Positions 21,241-33,449 of a DNA stretch of 64,000 bases are shown piece by piece; position 1 is the stretch's first letter, and every line of letters begins with the position of its first letter. Position numbers and translations under genes: made by a program. The notes beneath the pieces were generated by a model. The model worked only from the letters and a program-made list of their open reading frames with translations. It did not search any database and had not been told where the DNA came from. The DNA comes from Nemophila menziesii (taxonomy: Eukaryota; Streptophyta; Magnoliopsida; Boraginales; Hydrophyllaceae), in NCBI GenBank assembly GCA_029959085.1, contig JARWIR010000017.1:19209507-19273506 (forward strand), given 5' to 3'.

Positions 21241-21536
21241 TTTGACGGAAAGCCTGAATTTGTTTGAGGTTGAGGCTGATTCTCATGTAGCGGTTGAAAA
21301 AGAAGGAGATGCAAGAGAAAATGGTGTTAAATAAAAAACTGCAGTAGCATCAAGTAGCATCAACCTGGAGAAATAGTAGAACAAGAAGAACCTGCCTCAT
21401 TTGAGAAGAAAGTCGAAAAAATCTCTGATGGAAAATTCACATTACTCACCGGAAGATATAGTGGAATATATTCACATCAAATGTGGGATAATCTTGCCAT
21501 ACAAGCATGTAGGGAAATTCAACTTCTCTCCATAAT
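21241..21536 (+). pseudogene. MuDR-like transposase relic, truncated, copy 1
   Basis: In one frame HYSPEDIVEYIHIKCGIILP (near 21445-21504) resembles the end of the MuDR-type DNA-binding domain of plant Mutator-like transposases. Compared with copies 2 and 3, this copy lacks 260 bp upstream (junction 21265/21266) and about 20 bases that encode the WRAK-like motif. Confidence 0.4.
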
Positions 21537-21836
21537 AATTGATTTTTCATTAGTTCACATATTAAAAAAATCGTTGGTCATGTCATTTCAACAAAAGAGG
21601 ACAATTCGTGTAATTAACTCGTTATTCGTGTACAGTTGAACTTCTTACCTCATTTCATTGATTTTTCTCCATGTTACCAGTTCTACATGTAGCGAAGAAG
21701 CTTATAGGGAACACTGCACAACACATCTGAGTGAAAGAAATGGCATATGAAAATGCAAAAAAAGTCATGCAATAGATATGATGCACTATTTCAAAAGAAA
21801 AGGCAATTGTTACCAAACTCGGGTCGATAAGCTAAG

Positions 21837-22766
21837 TGGTGGTCCTTTGTGTGTTCTAGAAAAATGCAAATAAGGATAAGATAACCACAACCGCAAGTGT
21901 ACGGTTGTCCCACGTAATATAAGTGATAATACAGATTCGTTCGCAGGGACGGATTGGTTTGACTATAATGCTTATCAAATAGTGGATAATTGCAAGTAAA
22001 AGCAAGAAAATGATTTTATAGTTGTTTGTTTGGTTTTCTATTACTAATGCAAATAATTAAAATACTAAAAATAAATGAAAATAATGCAAAGATTAAGCTA
22101 GACGCAAGAAAATAAAATTTGCTAGACGCAATAAAGAGAGGTAGTACTTGATTAACGCTAGGATTTCCCCTAAATCTAATCATTCCATGTATTGTTTAAG
22201 GGACGAATTCGGTAAATAATATTGGTCGGGATTCGATTATCTCCTTACCCCCGTCAGGGTGGACTAAGGAGCTCTTCTTAGGTGCTACAAACCCCGTCAG
22301 GGTGAATATGGTCCACCTTCGAATGATTAAAGTCTAATTACCCAATTGGCCATAGGATTAATTAAGCCTGTCAAGGTCAAATAATTCTATCCTACATTAA
22401 TTAATTATTTCTGTAACTAAACCCCCGTCAAGGTGATTCATATGTCACTTTATGAAATAGCTTAGATACTAATTCCTATTATCAATTGATCAGGTCAGTA
22501 ATAGTTGTTAAAATGCAAATTAATGAAAAATACTAATTACCCAATTCCAATTAAATATTAAAATCCCAAAAGAAAAAACATAGAATAAAATAAATTAGGG
22601 ATTAACCCATTAATGCATTCTCAAGCACTATTTATGTTTAGCTCATAATTATTGAAAAGACAAAAACTAAATTAAAACAGAAAGAATTCATGTTCTTCAA
22701 TTACAGAAATAAAAGATAGAACCTAATTAAGAATCGGGTTTGGCTGTGATTTGGAGAAGATGACTT
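21837..22766 (-). repeat. LTR fragment (R/U5 part) fused to LINE, copy 1
   Basis: Read on the minus strand, this matches about 6550-7442 of the plus-strand element's LTR, ending in the same AAAGGACCACCA terminus and carrying the same CCCTGACGGGG motifs (here CCCCGTCAGGGTGGA in reverse). The first 670 bases of the LTR, including the TATA box, are absent. Its 5' end joins the truncated LINE directly near 22766. Confidence 0.82.
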
Positions 22767-25105
22767 GCAACTATATTATTAATAAGGGTAGCACACATTA
22801 AGCTATTAGGGACTTTTGTAGTTAAAGGAGCCCCAAGATATCTAACAGGAAGTTTACCCTTCTTAACATTAAGAATACTACTCAAATCATCATGAAGGTT
22901 TTTGTTACAACCTCCCATATATAGCTCACTCTTTTCAGGACTTATTTTAAGGCTAGAAAGTCTAGAGAAGAGATCAAGGCCTTGTTTAAGTCTCATAGAC
23001 GAGTCTTTATCACCATTAAAGAAAACTAAACAATTATCAACTAATATAAGGTGGTTCAAATCCATTCTAGCACAATTAGGTAGATAAGTAAATTTATTAT
23101 TTTCCACTTTCTCAAGAATAGAAGTGAAACCTTGCATACATATAACAAATAGATAAGGAGATAAAGGATCACCTTATCTTAATCCTCTTTCTCCTTTGAA
23201 ATAACCACACACTTCCATTAATGCACAAAGAGAACATAGGTGTTGAAATACACATCTTGACCCAAGATATAAGCTTTTTATTAAATCCCATAATTTGAAG
23301 TAGTTGGAAGAGGTACCTCCAATCAATTGTATCAAAATCCTTTTGAAGATCAATATTTAAAGTACACCTTGGACTCAAGTCGTTCCTATCATAACCTGCC
23401 ACCACACTCTGAGGAACCAATATATTATCAGAAATACTTCTTCGTCCCACAAAAGCAGCTTGATTTTTAGATATGAGCTCCTCAAGGCTTTTCTTCATGC
23501 TATTAGAAATGATTTTAGTATAGCTTTATCGAGTATATTACAACAAGCAATGGGCCTAAAACTCTTCACTGAAGTCGGGTTTTTAACCTTGGGAATACGA
23601 ACAAGATTAGTAGCATTAATTTGCTTCAAGATTTGTCTATTATTTAAAGTTTCCTTTATAGCATTACAAACATCCTCCCCAATAATATTCCAAGTAGCTT
23701 TGAAGAAAGAACTATTAAACCCATCTGGGCTAGGAGCTTTTGAGATATCAAGAGAGAAAATAGCTTCTTTAATCTCCTTACTAGTAATGTCTTTGACCAT
23801 TTCGTTTGCTTCTTCCTTAGTGATAGCTTTATCAACAAGCTTGTTTAAACAACTAGAGCTAACACTTTCTTCATAAACATCCTTAGTAATAATTAATCTA
23901 GTGTAGTACTTGATAAATTCATCATGAATAGCCTCATCTTCAACAACAATATCACCATTTTCAGTCACAATAGAGGCAACTTGGTTTTGAGTGATTCTTG
24001 CCTGGATGCTCTTATGATAAAGGTTAGAGCTACAATCACCCTTTTGAGCCCAAGTAATTCCAGATTTTTGCTTTAAGATCTCCTCTTGAATATTAAGAAG
24101 ATGTATAAGTTTATCTCTTAGCTCCTTCTCAATGATGAGCATAGATTGATCACCATTCATAAGCTTTGTTTGTACCTTTTCAAGCTCCTCTTTAAGCTCC
24201 ATTATTTCTTTAGTATAGTGATGAAAATATTTTCTATTGAAGATCTTCAAAGCTTTCTTTACTTCCTTCAATTTATTCACCACTTTATACATCATACTCC
24301 CTTTAACTTCATATTTCCACACCTTTTCAATCAAAGGCAGAAACTCATCATGATCAATCCAAACATTAAAAAATTTAAAAGATGAAGGTTTAGTATTTGA
24401 AGTCCCCTGAATTTTGAGGATAAGATTAGAGTGATCTGAAATTCCAGGAGCTTCAATCATCAAATGAGACTTGAAACAAGTGAACCAAGCATCATTTATA
24501 AAACTTTTGTCAATTTTACTAGATATAAACCCTTCTATTCTTCTATTAGTCCAAGTGTAATAACACCCTTGGCTAGGATGTTCAACCATCCCATTATCAT
24601 TAATACAATCCACAAATTCATGAGAACTCTTATGAAGGCTAGTGCAACCCATTCTTTTATCAACTTTAATAATTTCATTATAATCCCCACACCAAATACA
24701 AGGAGAGTCCCCATTAATAACCATCCATTCACTAAGTGTTTCCTAAAGAAGCACCCTTTTATCATCATCATTTTCTGCATATACCATCACACAATTAAAT
24801 GTTTCCTTATTATATATATTATGTACCTCAAGGAAGATGGCTTGGCTAGTTGAATTAAGACACTTTATATCCAAGACATTCTTATTCCACTTTACACATA
24901 TTCTTCCCCTTTCATCCTTATCATGATTAGTTATAATACCCCAATTTCTCAAATAAGTGATGTGAAACTTATTGTAGCTTTGTAGAGTTGTTTTAGTCTC
25001 CAATAAACCAACCAGATCAACTTTTTTATCTTGTATAACATGAATAACTTCTTTTTGTTTGAGGCTTTGATTCAAAACTCTTACATTCCAAGAGCTAATT
25101 ATCAT
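22767..25105 (-). pseudogene. LINE ORF2 (endonuclease-reverse transcriptase), copy 1, broken
   Basis: ATG 25105 begins MIISSWNVRVLNQSLK, the usual start of an APE-type endonuclease, with LLETKT as the catalytic glutamate motif. A stop follows VLL at 24743; the same domain continues from 24724 with WCGDYNEI and SDHSNLIL. The RT domain shows KAPSPDGFNSSFF and FRPIACCN, then a frameshift near 23510, then KNQAAFVGRRSISDN, IDLQKDFDTIDW and a second frameshift near 23185. The catalytic YADD-equivalent is altered to VDNC. Coding ends at LINNIVA. It would nick target DNA and prime reverse transcription, but this copy is dead. Confidence 0.9.
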
Positions 25106-26776
25106 TTAAATTAGGAGGTTCTCCTTCACTATGGGTACTTCCCACAAACCTATTCAAAGCCTCTTCAAGGTTTTCATTAGCCATATTTAAAGCACAAAAG
25201 GAGTTACTTAACTCCCCTTCAAAAATATTAGAATTATAAGCACTTCCTCTAGGTGTACTAGGGGCTTTTTCTTTCCCCTTTGCACTACTATTTCCCACAC
25301 TTTGAGTTGGAGTTGTAGTTGGTTTTTTTGGTGTTAGGAATCTGAACTTCATCATCCTTCTTCTCTTTTTGCTTTCTTTGCACTACCCTCCGTTATTCAA
25401 CTCTCTTTTGAAATTTGTATTGGTTTGGTTGGTGATTAGCTTGGTTTGGTTTAGGTTGGTGGTTTACTAGGTTTGGTTTAGGTTGGTTGTAGGCTTGGTT
25501 TGGTTTAGGTCTAGGCTCTTTCCTTCCTTGACTACAATTGATCTCCTTATGCCCCAAAGACTTGCAATTAGAACATCTTGGAGGTAACCACTCATCGTAA
25601 GCCTCCACCACATGAATCCCATCCTCCTCAAGATCAACCTTCACCATTTTAACTAGCTCCTTTGTCATATCTACTTCAACACATACTATAGCAAAGCTTA
25701 GCCTATTTTTTGTCTTAGTAATAGGCTCCATTTGGAGTGGAATACCCAAAGCACTACTAATGTAGCTTAACCCATCATTACTCTACAATTGTAATGGTAC
25801 CTTTCTCAATTTAACCCATAGTGGAACCTTATTCAAATCAAGTTTATCAAATTTCATGTTAGGTTCCCACTTTCTCAAGATCATAATTCTACCATTGACA
25901 TGCCAAACTTGCTCTAATATGTTGTTGCATTCTTGCTCACCTTTGAATTTGAATAAAAACACTTCCGTATCCGTAGACTTTATTTCAACTTGACCATAAT
26001 TTCTCCATTGAGCATTAACCATACTTCTAACCATGTGATATTCAAGAGCTTCTCCAAAAAATTGTCCAACTAAGCAATTATCCCACTCCTTAACTCCACT
26101 CTTCACTATATCTCTAGGTGGTTTAACCATGAGTTCATCTTCTACTTGACTAGGAGCAAAGTATTTTAGCTTCAAATCTTGATCACTTTTCTTGAATAAT
26201 TATGTCCATTTACCTTGCTCCCATTGTTTTCCTCAATAATTTATACCTCGGATTCATCCTCCTCCTCCACACTTTGACCTTGTGCTATTGCCAAGAGGGT
26301 ACTTTCACTAGGTGGAGAAATTATCCCAATTCATGCACCCAAAGTGGAGTAATCCTCCTTGTGACTCACATTCAAGCTATTCTCGAGAAGATTAGGAGCC
26401 TCACCCTCAATTAGGGCCCATCTTGGTCGTTCATCCCCTCAACCATTGTACACTCAATGATTTGAGTAACTTGGATGCTTTTACTGGAGCTAAGTAAGGG
26501 TTCATCCATTAGTTCTTGTGTTTTATCTACTGTCCTTCACTCAGGACTTTCATCAAACACATTACACTCACTACCTAAACCATCTTCCTGCCTGCTAGAA
26601 ATGCCTTTATCCACACCCACATTCATCAAATTAACCGTCTTAGTAGCAGAGAAGTTGTTACTCACTTGAATTACAGGGGTAGCAGGGATATATTTACTTT
26701 TCATTGGCGCTTGAGGTTCATTAGCTTTGACACTGTCCTTATTTCCGCGATTTCTAGTCTTCTTGCGAGGTGCCAT
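25095..26776 (-). pseudogene. LINE ORF1 (DUF4283 and zinc knuckle), copy 1, broken
   Basis: ATG 26776 (MAPRKKTRNRG) starts a basic N-terminus; an in-frame TGA follows DESPE at 26537. After further breaks, a DUF4283 domain is readable at 26175-25783 (WDNCLVGQFFGEALEYHMV, NGRIMILRKWEPN, VPLWVKLRKVPLQ). A CCHC knuckle (CSNCKSLGHKEINC) with repeats of the type NQPKPN follows at 25749-25393, and a tail at 25355-25095. The stop codon overlaps the ORF2 start in ATGATAATTAG. ORF1 proteins of plant L1 elements bind the element RNA. Confidence 0.88.
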
Positions 26777-27470
26777 TAAATCAGGAATGAAAAAAGAGGA
26801 ATAGCAAAAAAAGAATCACGTATTTTGGTTAAGAAATGAGCTCAAAACACCAAATAAACCTCCTGTCGCGATTTTATTCAAACAACGATGAAAACTATGC
26901 ACAAAGATCGTTGCTGATTTCGTGCAGAATTTAATGTTGATTCTTACCAAAATAATAGCGCAATGATTATCAAATTACTACACTTTTATTACTTTATCCA
27001 CTTTAATATTCAAAACAATTAATACTCACCTAATGTAATCTGCTCAGTAACCAATTAAACCCGTCTCCTTCTCCACGTCCAATCCTCACGTGCGTTACCC
27101 AGCAATACTTTACAACTCGGATTCCACTAACTTTTCTTCACTGAATTAATTTCCACAATTAAAATCTGAAATTTGCAAACCAAAAAAAATGAAAAATAAA
27201 AGCTTGAAGATTTTCAACTCCAGTCAACGCGAGGACAACACCCGTCAATCTCCGTCAAACTTCATCCATAAGGTCAGAAAGTCATCGGTGATGGGTGGGG
27301 GAGGTCAACAGCGGTCAACCAGAGTCAAAGATTAGTCAAACTTTCACTAAAACTTCAAACCCTAGTGACAGAAAGAAGAGAGAAAGGAGAGGAATGTGTG
27401 TTTTAGGTGTTGTGTGTGTTTTTGGATCCTAGGTTTTTTAGTTTTAACAATGAAAACTTGAGGTTTAGGA

Positions 27471-28415
27471 GAACTATATTCTCGGTTTAGTACTACTACC
27501 AAACAATAAATAATGGGTAATACTTCCATCCAATATTGGATGGTCCAATATTTAAATCACGACCTTGGATTATTAAAACAAAACACATGTCATTAGATAA
27601 ATGTGATAGTTACTTTTGTAAGTTTAAAACATGAGGTATGTGTATGAATGTAATTGGTGTAGGATCATCCAATATTGGATGGAAGAATTTTCCATAAATA
27701 AATTACTAACCAGTAATTTCTCCAAGGTATTTCAAAAATTAAGCTATATACAAGACTTTCCATGTTATTTTTCATCTAATATGCTAAAATTAGTAAGTTT
27801 TAACCAAGTTTTGCATGATTTTTCTGCATAATTCATTTATTTCATGCACTAGACAATCCTAGTTCCTACAAGGAGGTTCTAGGACCATGAAAATAAAAAA
27901 GATAGTCTACACACCCTAGGGGCGATGTACACTACATTTATAGTCGTACACCCACATAGATCTTGGGTAAAATATGGCCCTAGTCCACTTAATATTAGTA
28001 AATATTGTGCTTCAATTTGGTTTGGATGTGCCCGATTATGCTAACCAGTCCACCCACAAATCCTCTTCTCTGTGATTTCACTTCTACTGGACCTATATTT
28101 CTATTCTCACTTTTAAAAAAACTTAGCACCTCTCGAGAGTTTACTTTGATGCTTAGTGTCGTGATTCCCTGATATACTATCAAAACCAAACCCTTTTAAA
28201 TAGGTATTAGTTTGGCAAATATAGAAAGCAGGTATCAATAATCTTTTAAAAACCACCCTCCCAAATGCCATCAGAATCATGTATTAGCCGCCTACTCTTC
28301 TCGTCTGCCTTCTCAGATTAACTATCGGTCCACATTCAACTTCAACTTCCCTTTTTGTCTAATAAACCATACTAACTATAAATGTTCACATCATGACACT
28401 CTTTCGATCGGTATA
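27471..28415. other. junction region between LINE leader and next unit, copy 1
   Basis: AT-rich, no recognised gene. It holds the private MITE (27515-27693). A 64-aa minus-strand frame at 27995-28189 has no family features. Copies 2 and 3 continue without a break from the equivalent region into the next unit, so no sharp duplication boundary is visible. Confidence 0.5.
27515..27693. mobile_element. Mutator-type MITE (179 bp), private to copy 1
   Basis: The ends are inverted repeats of about 32 bp (GGGTAATACTTCCATCCAAT / GGAAAATTCTTCCATCCAAT), each continuing into the palindrome CATCCAATATTGGATG (27527-27542 and 27666-27681). It is flanked by ATAAATAAT (27506-27514) and ATAAATAAA (27694-27702), a 9-bp target duplication with one mismatch. 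The empty site is preserved in copy 2 near 45847 (ACAATAAATAAATTAC). Length, 9-bp duplication and G-start ends fit a non-autonomous Mutator-like element. Confidence 0.8.
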
Positions 28416-28648
28416 CCTCCATACTCACGAATATATTACATGACGAAATATCTAGCCTTATTGATTAAACACATCATATTTGGTAGAGGGGTCTCATTGA
28501 AACACTGCCATTTTTAGTTCTCCAAATCATCCAAATAATCGTCGAGAAAAACACATACAAAGCGATACTTATAAAGAAGATCATGTTGATAAACAAATTG
28601 GAAGACTTCAACTTTGTAAATGGGCACTTTCAATGTAAAAGGTAAATT

Positions 28649-28836
28649 GGAAAACAATCCCACCCAATATTTGATGGTACAATACCAATCGTATTATGAC
28701 GCATACCCGATATTTTAACAATTAAAAAATAATTATAGTAACTACGTAATTAATCTAATGAAATCTATTTTGTTAATATAATTATTGGTTATGATGTGAA
28801 TACTGAACCATCCAATATTGGATGAATGTCTTATCC
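28649..28836. mobile_element. old MITE-like element, copy 2
   Basis: Equivalent of 11178-11365 in the second unit, same length and inverted ends, palindrome at 28809-28824. Inherited by duplication of the unit. Confidence 0.55.
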
Positions 28837-29619
28837 AATTATTTTATCATGATTTTCATATTTTTAGCCAATTCATTGGTTCCTTATAAATTCAAAACCA
28901 AACTTTCACTATATTTAGCTAATGCTCCTAAGGATCATGGGTTCAAGCATCCCTAGAATTTTATTTCAAAGCCTAATTTTTCCTTAACCCCACACGTGAC
29001 CTAGATGAATATTCTTTAATTACATCATATCCAACCCAACACATTCCAAACAAAACTAAAAAGAATCACTAAAAATATGACTAAAAAAAGCTTATTTAAA
29101 ACTAAATAACGCCATTTTTATGCAATCGTCACACCCTCTCTCCGACAACGAGCATCAGTCATGCACCATTCTAGATCCAAACCACATGACAATCACTTTA
29201 CCTATTTATATAATTGAAGAGTTCTAGTAGGTTTTCTTTGATTTTTGTATATTTAATACAAATTTGGGGTTTATGTGAATTATTTGGACTTTTTTTTGTG
29301 AATTAGGGTTTTCTATGGTAATTGTCGTTTCATTTCTTAGTTTAATTTTAACTTTGAATTTCAATTTTTGTAAAGTGAATTTTGGATTTTTATAATGATT
29401 TAAAAAGTTGGAATGCTCTATTGGGTCTAGTGTATCATTTGAATATATGTGTTGGTTGAATTTACTTATGACCTATGAATGTTTAAATTTTTGGAAAGTT
29501 TGGAGCTTTCTTATAGATTAACTTATAGTTCTTGTGATAGTATTTATTAAGTTTGTGGGATTTTTATTTAAAATATTTTGAATAAGGTCTACTGATTGAT
29601 CCCAAGGATTACCAAAAAA

Positions 29620-29621
29620 AG
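29620..29621. other. site of a 1396-bp deletion in copy 2
   Basis: CCAAAAAAA joins directly to GTAAATGAATTATTT here, whereas copies 1 and 3 have 12150-13545 or its equivalent in between. Because copy 3, the closer relative, keeps the block, this is a loss in copy 2. Confidence 0.85.
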
Positions 29622-31060
29622 TAAATGAATTATTTAGATTTTTTTACTTCAAGTGATAGTTTTGTCCTTGACGTTCGTGGTTGTTTGGAAGATACTTCCA
29701 TTGATCAGACATTCAAGTGTCATCATATCAACAAACTGAGTTTGAAGAACGAATGACATAATGGATGACCAACGACTTTCAAATATTTTGTGATACCTCA
29801 ATTAAATAGGAAACGAATTCAGTTGGTATATATGCAATTTTAAATATACTAAATAATACTCGGTGATCTTATGTAGACATAGATATTTTGAGTAATTCTC
29901 ATAAAATTTACATTAATAAATAGTGATTTTGTGTAATACTTATAATTTTATTGTAATACTTAGTTATTTTATGTAATACTAAGTGATTTTGTGTTATACT
30001 CAGTGGTTTTCTGTTAATATTAACTAAAAAAATCAGTGATGTAGAATGTTAAATTTGATTACTGGTCTGAAGTATATTTAATGATGGTTCTTTAAAGCCC
30101 AATTATTTTTATACATATAATCCAGACCCAATATGCTATAATATTTTTCTATTAACCCTTATATGGTCCAAACCCAGCCCAATAGAAATAGAGAATAAAA
30201 TAAAATAAAACATTTTCAAAACCCTATCTGTTCTAACCAGTAATGTTATGCACCAAGCCGTCATTGATATCTCTCTCCTACATACAAAACGTAATGGTTT
30301 ATCTAAATTAATGGGCATCTCTGCTGGTAACACTTTACCCTTTTATTGAATTGAATAATTTATGTACAATTTCTTTTATTTTCGTACTTTTATATGAAAT
30401 TAAACGGTTATGTTAATCATTGGTATTTTCTATGAATTGGGAATTTCTGTGGTAATTTATTTTGTTTTCTGTTTTATGATTTGATTTTTAATTAGTGATT
30501 TCAATTTTTGTACTTGAATTTGAAATCTTTTATAAGAAAATCAAAAAGAAGGAATTTAGTTTTGATTTATGATGTTAAAAATTAGGAAAGTTGGAGATTT
30601 GTTATAAATTAAGTTTTAATTTGTGTAATAGTAACTAAATTATATAGAAATCAGGTAGGTTTAATCTCGTATAACTTAAGCCTATCCCTCACTTTAAGTC
30701 TTGAATCCACTCATGTGTAGTAATTTTATGTGATATTGTTTAACATAAACATCTCAATTCGATGAAATTTTTATATATCAATATTTGGACGGGAAGTTTT
30801 ATGTTTCGTTTTAAGAAAATAACCTAAAATATCGATTATGTTTGAATTATTTATATTACAAAAATTCTTCCATCCAATATTGGATGAACCTACACCATTT
30901 AATTTAATTACGATATCAACAATTTTTTATTATATTTATTAATAATGCTAGTCTTTAGTAAACTCTTTTATTAAATTGATTTTTATTTAGAATTATTTCA
31001 TTAATAATTAGAATTAAACACAACAAAATTTACAATTTATTCATTTGTTTCTTAATACAG

Positions 31061-31107
31061 AAAAAAGATTGTTGGTCATTACATTTCATCAAAGGAAAAC
31101 ATTCTCG
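31061..31107 (+). pseudogene. 47-bp mini-exon, B1, copy 2
   Basis: Acceptor CTTAATACAG is a better splice site than the ATAG of copy 1; donor CTCG|GTAAGT. Frame KKIVGHYISSKENIL as in copy 1. Confidence 0.45.
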
Positions 31108-33449
31108 GTAAGTCGTAGATCTTAAATTGGTGATAAACTTAAATAGAGCGTGATATGATAACACTTGAATGTCTGATCAATGGAATTTATATTTTTTATG
31201 GTTGATTTGTTCTTGAAATTCTTCCAAGTAAAATCCTTATACTTTGACCTGATTTGAGTCTCCTATTAATATATAAAGAAATTAGTAGTTGGAAAGTAAT
31301 ATATAAAAAAATTATATGTATTATTCCTTATTTTTTTAAAGTTTTTTAAAGTGTATAATATAACTTTCCCAACCATTTTATTATAAATTTGATTACTAGA
31401 ATCCAGGCTTTTTGCAACTATATTCTGAAATCTAATATGTAAGGATTATTGTATTTTGATAATGTCTTGGATCCCATCACTTCCCTTAGATATGACATAT
31501 AGTAATAATTAATGACTCTAGATTACAATTGAATCATACATAATCTAAATATTAATTGAAAAAAACTAATGGATTTTACTAATCTTTTGTTCAGGTTTCG
31601 AGACGGACATCCCGTGGAGGCAAAAGGCGTTGGGAGAAAAGTAATGGACAAACTCCAAGAAACATAGAGTGAGGAAATGGATGGAAAATTCTTCGCGTAT
31701 GATAGGGAGAGTGACCTCTTTCACTCTAGGTCCTCTTCCACGAACCAAGCTATAATTTACTGTGGTAATTGAAAAGCTTTCATCCAACATGTAAACTTTT
31801 ACATATAATATTTGATTCAAGTTTTTAACAATGTAATAATCTTTTCAGAAACATGGTGAGCGGTGATGGTGTAATCCCACACGACAGTGATAATAGACAT
31901 TCACGAGGACCATCAATGTCAAAGATGTACAAAGTATAAATTAGCTATTTATCTCAGATCCCGTTGCAGATTCTGAACATTTCATCAAACATTAAAAAAA
32001 TCGTTGGTTATGTCATTCCAGAACAATTACTTATAATTATTAGATCGCAAGTTGTTTATAGGCTAAAGAAATGATATTATATTAAATTATTTATACTTTT
32101 TATATCTTTTATTTATGGATTGTTAACTATCGTTAGAATTGAGTGTAAAATTAAACTTTGGATCTTACTTCATTGATTTTGCTCTCACTTCATTGATTTT
32201 GCTCTATGATACCAGTTCTAAACTTTGGATCTCACTTTAGCGAAGGAGTCATTAATTAAAATTATTTAGTAAATGCCTTCAAATTTTTGAGATGTTGTTC
32301 CTAATAGAGATGTATATTTTATATTCTAAACATCTTCATCTTCAATCTTTGAAGAATCTAACTATCTATAAAAAGTGTCGCGTTCCACCTCCACCCTTTT
32401 TAACTCTTCTTTGATAGTTTTTAATATTTATTTTATCTCAAATGCAAGGTATGCATTACGTGATTCCAATTTCTCAACAAGTTAAAGTAATTCCTTTGTC
32501 TTTTTCGTTTTTTTAACCATACAATCAACATACATATGTAAATGTGACGAACATACCATTAACCATATGTGATCTTGAATTCTGGTCTATTTACACTATG
32601 TATCAGACCCATTATAAATCTCTTTTGCATCAACAATCTGTTTGTCACAACCAATAGATTTGTGCATTTTCATTAGACATTTGTTCAACCATTAATGCTT
32701 GATTTGGAAGATACATCACTGTTTGATCACCACTTGCACCATCTCTCTGACATTTACCTAAACCTGTCGTATAACTCCCGTATCTCCTAAACCTTTCTTA
32801 TGTTTCCTGAGTCCAGTCCATTCCTCAACTTGTTGAACACAAACTAAGTTGTCATTCAGTAGTTATGTTTCTGAATCCTCAATTAGAAGTTCAGTGCAAT
32901 TTACCTTTAATATATAGTTTTTTTGTTATGATGAAAGTCATGAACAAGTCAATCTCAATGGATTTGTTGCATATTATCACTTTACCTTGCGAATTGTATC
33001 CTTAGCAGTTTTTTGTCTCTATCCCGATCTTAAATTTCATATTTTGGGGGGTAATATTATGGGTACGTTGACTATTTTATTGTAACACATTGACAAACCA
33101 TAACATGATCAGTGTATATATAATTATATATACTTTTTTGTTGCAACACACAATAAATATCAATTATCACTTACTTAAAAAACATATGTGCAACATTAAA
33201 GGTTACTCTGAGTTCCAGAATAGAAGTGATATATTAGTTCTTCTACCATATGGGTGGCCCAGTCATACTCTCTAATATCATACAGGTCCTCAAACATTTT
33301 CACTATCCACCTTGGTGTATGTGTCCCTATTGCATAGAAATTAGTAGACATAACTAGGACAAATCAATATGATTAAGCTTTATATGATGTCTTTAGTTTG
33401 AGGTTCTATTCCCAAAATCTCGGTTAGTTTTCTTTTTATTTGTGATAGG

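Larger units (their letters stand above)
19797..21660 (+). repeat. intra-unit segment B2 (exon/intron-like), copy 1
   Basis: Second paralogue of B1 within the unit, same order of blocks, including leader (GGGCTCTGCTG|GTAACAC near 20075) and mini-exon (20725-20771, GTAAGT donor). In copies 2 and 3 this segment is split by the solo LTR (36346-37091 with 38616-40025, and 55255-56002 with 57526-58935). Confidence 0.6.
22767..27470 (-). mobile_element. L1-type LINE, copy 1, 3'-truncated
   Basis: Minus-strand element: 5' leader (about 27470-26777; exact start not definable), ORF1 (26776-25095), ORF2 (25105-22767). The 3' part, including the RT thumb, RNase H region if any, 3' UTR and poly(A), is missing and replaced by the LTR fragment. 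Target duplications therefore cannot be checked. Confidence 0.88.
10944..28415. repeat. 18-kb tandem unit, copy 1 (left end cut by LTR)
   Basis: The sequence starting CCTCCATACTCAC at 10944 recurs at 28416 and 46571, and the whole interval is repeated nearly base for base. Copy 1 lacks the solo LTR found in the other two and has lost 260 bp at 21265/21266. It alone carries the MITE at 27515-27693. It keeps the 12150-13545 block that copy 2 has lost. Because the minus-strand element interrupts its left end, the array may continue to the left. Confidence 0.95.

Noticed and set aside
23460..23876. Plus-strand 138-155 aa frames opposite the LINE RT (also 41708 and 60618)
   Set aside because: Antisense to the RT domain with recognisable motifs on the minus strand.
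24464..24853. Plus-strand 129-aa frame conserved in all three LINEs (also 42763 and 61673)
   Set aside because: It is antisense to the endonuclease domain; conservation follows from unit duplication, and composition is that of a reverse-complement shadow.
27995..28189. Minus-strand 64-aa frame between units
   Set aside because: No domain features or start context; disrupted in the equivalent region of copy 2.
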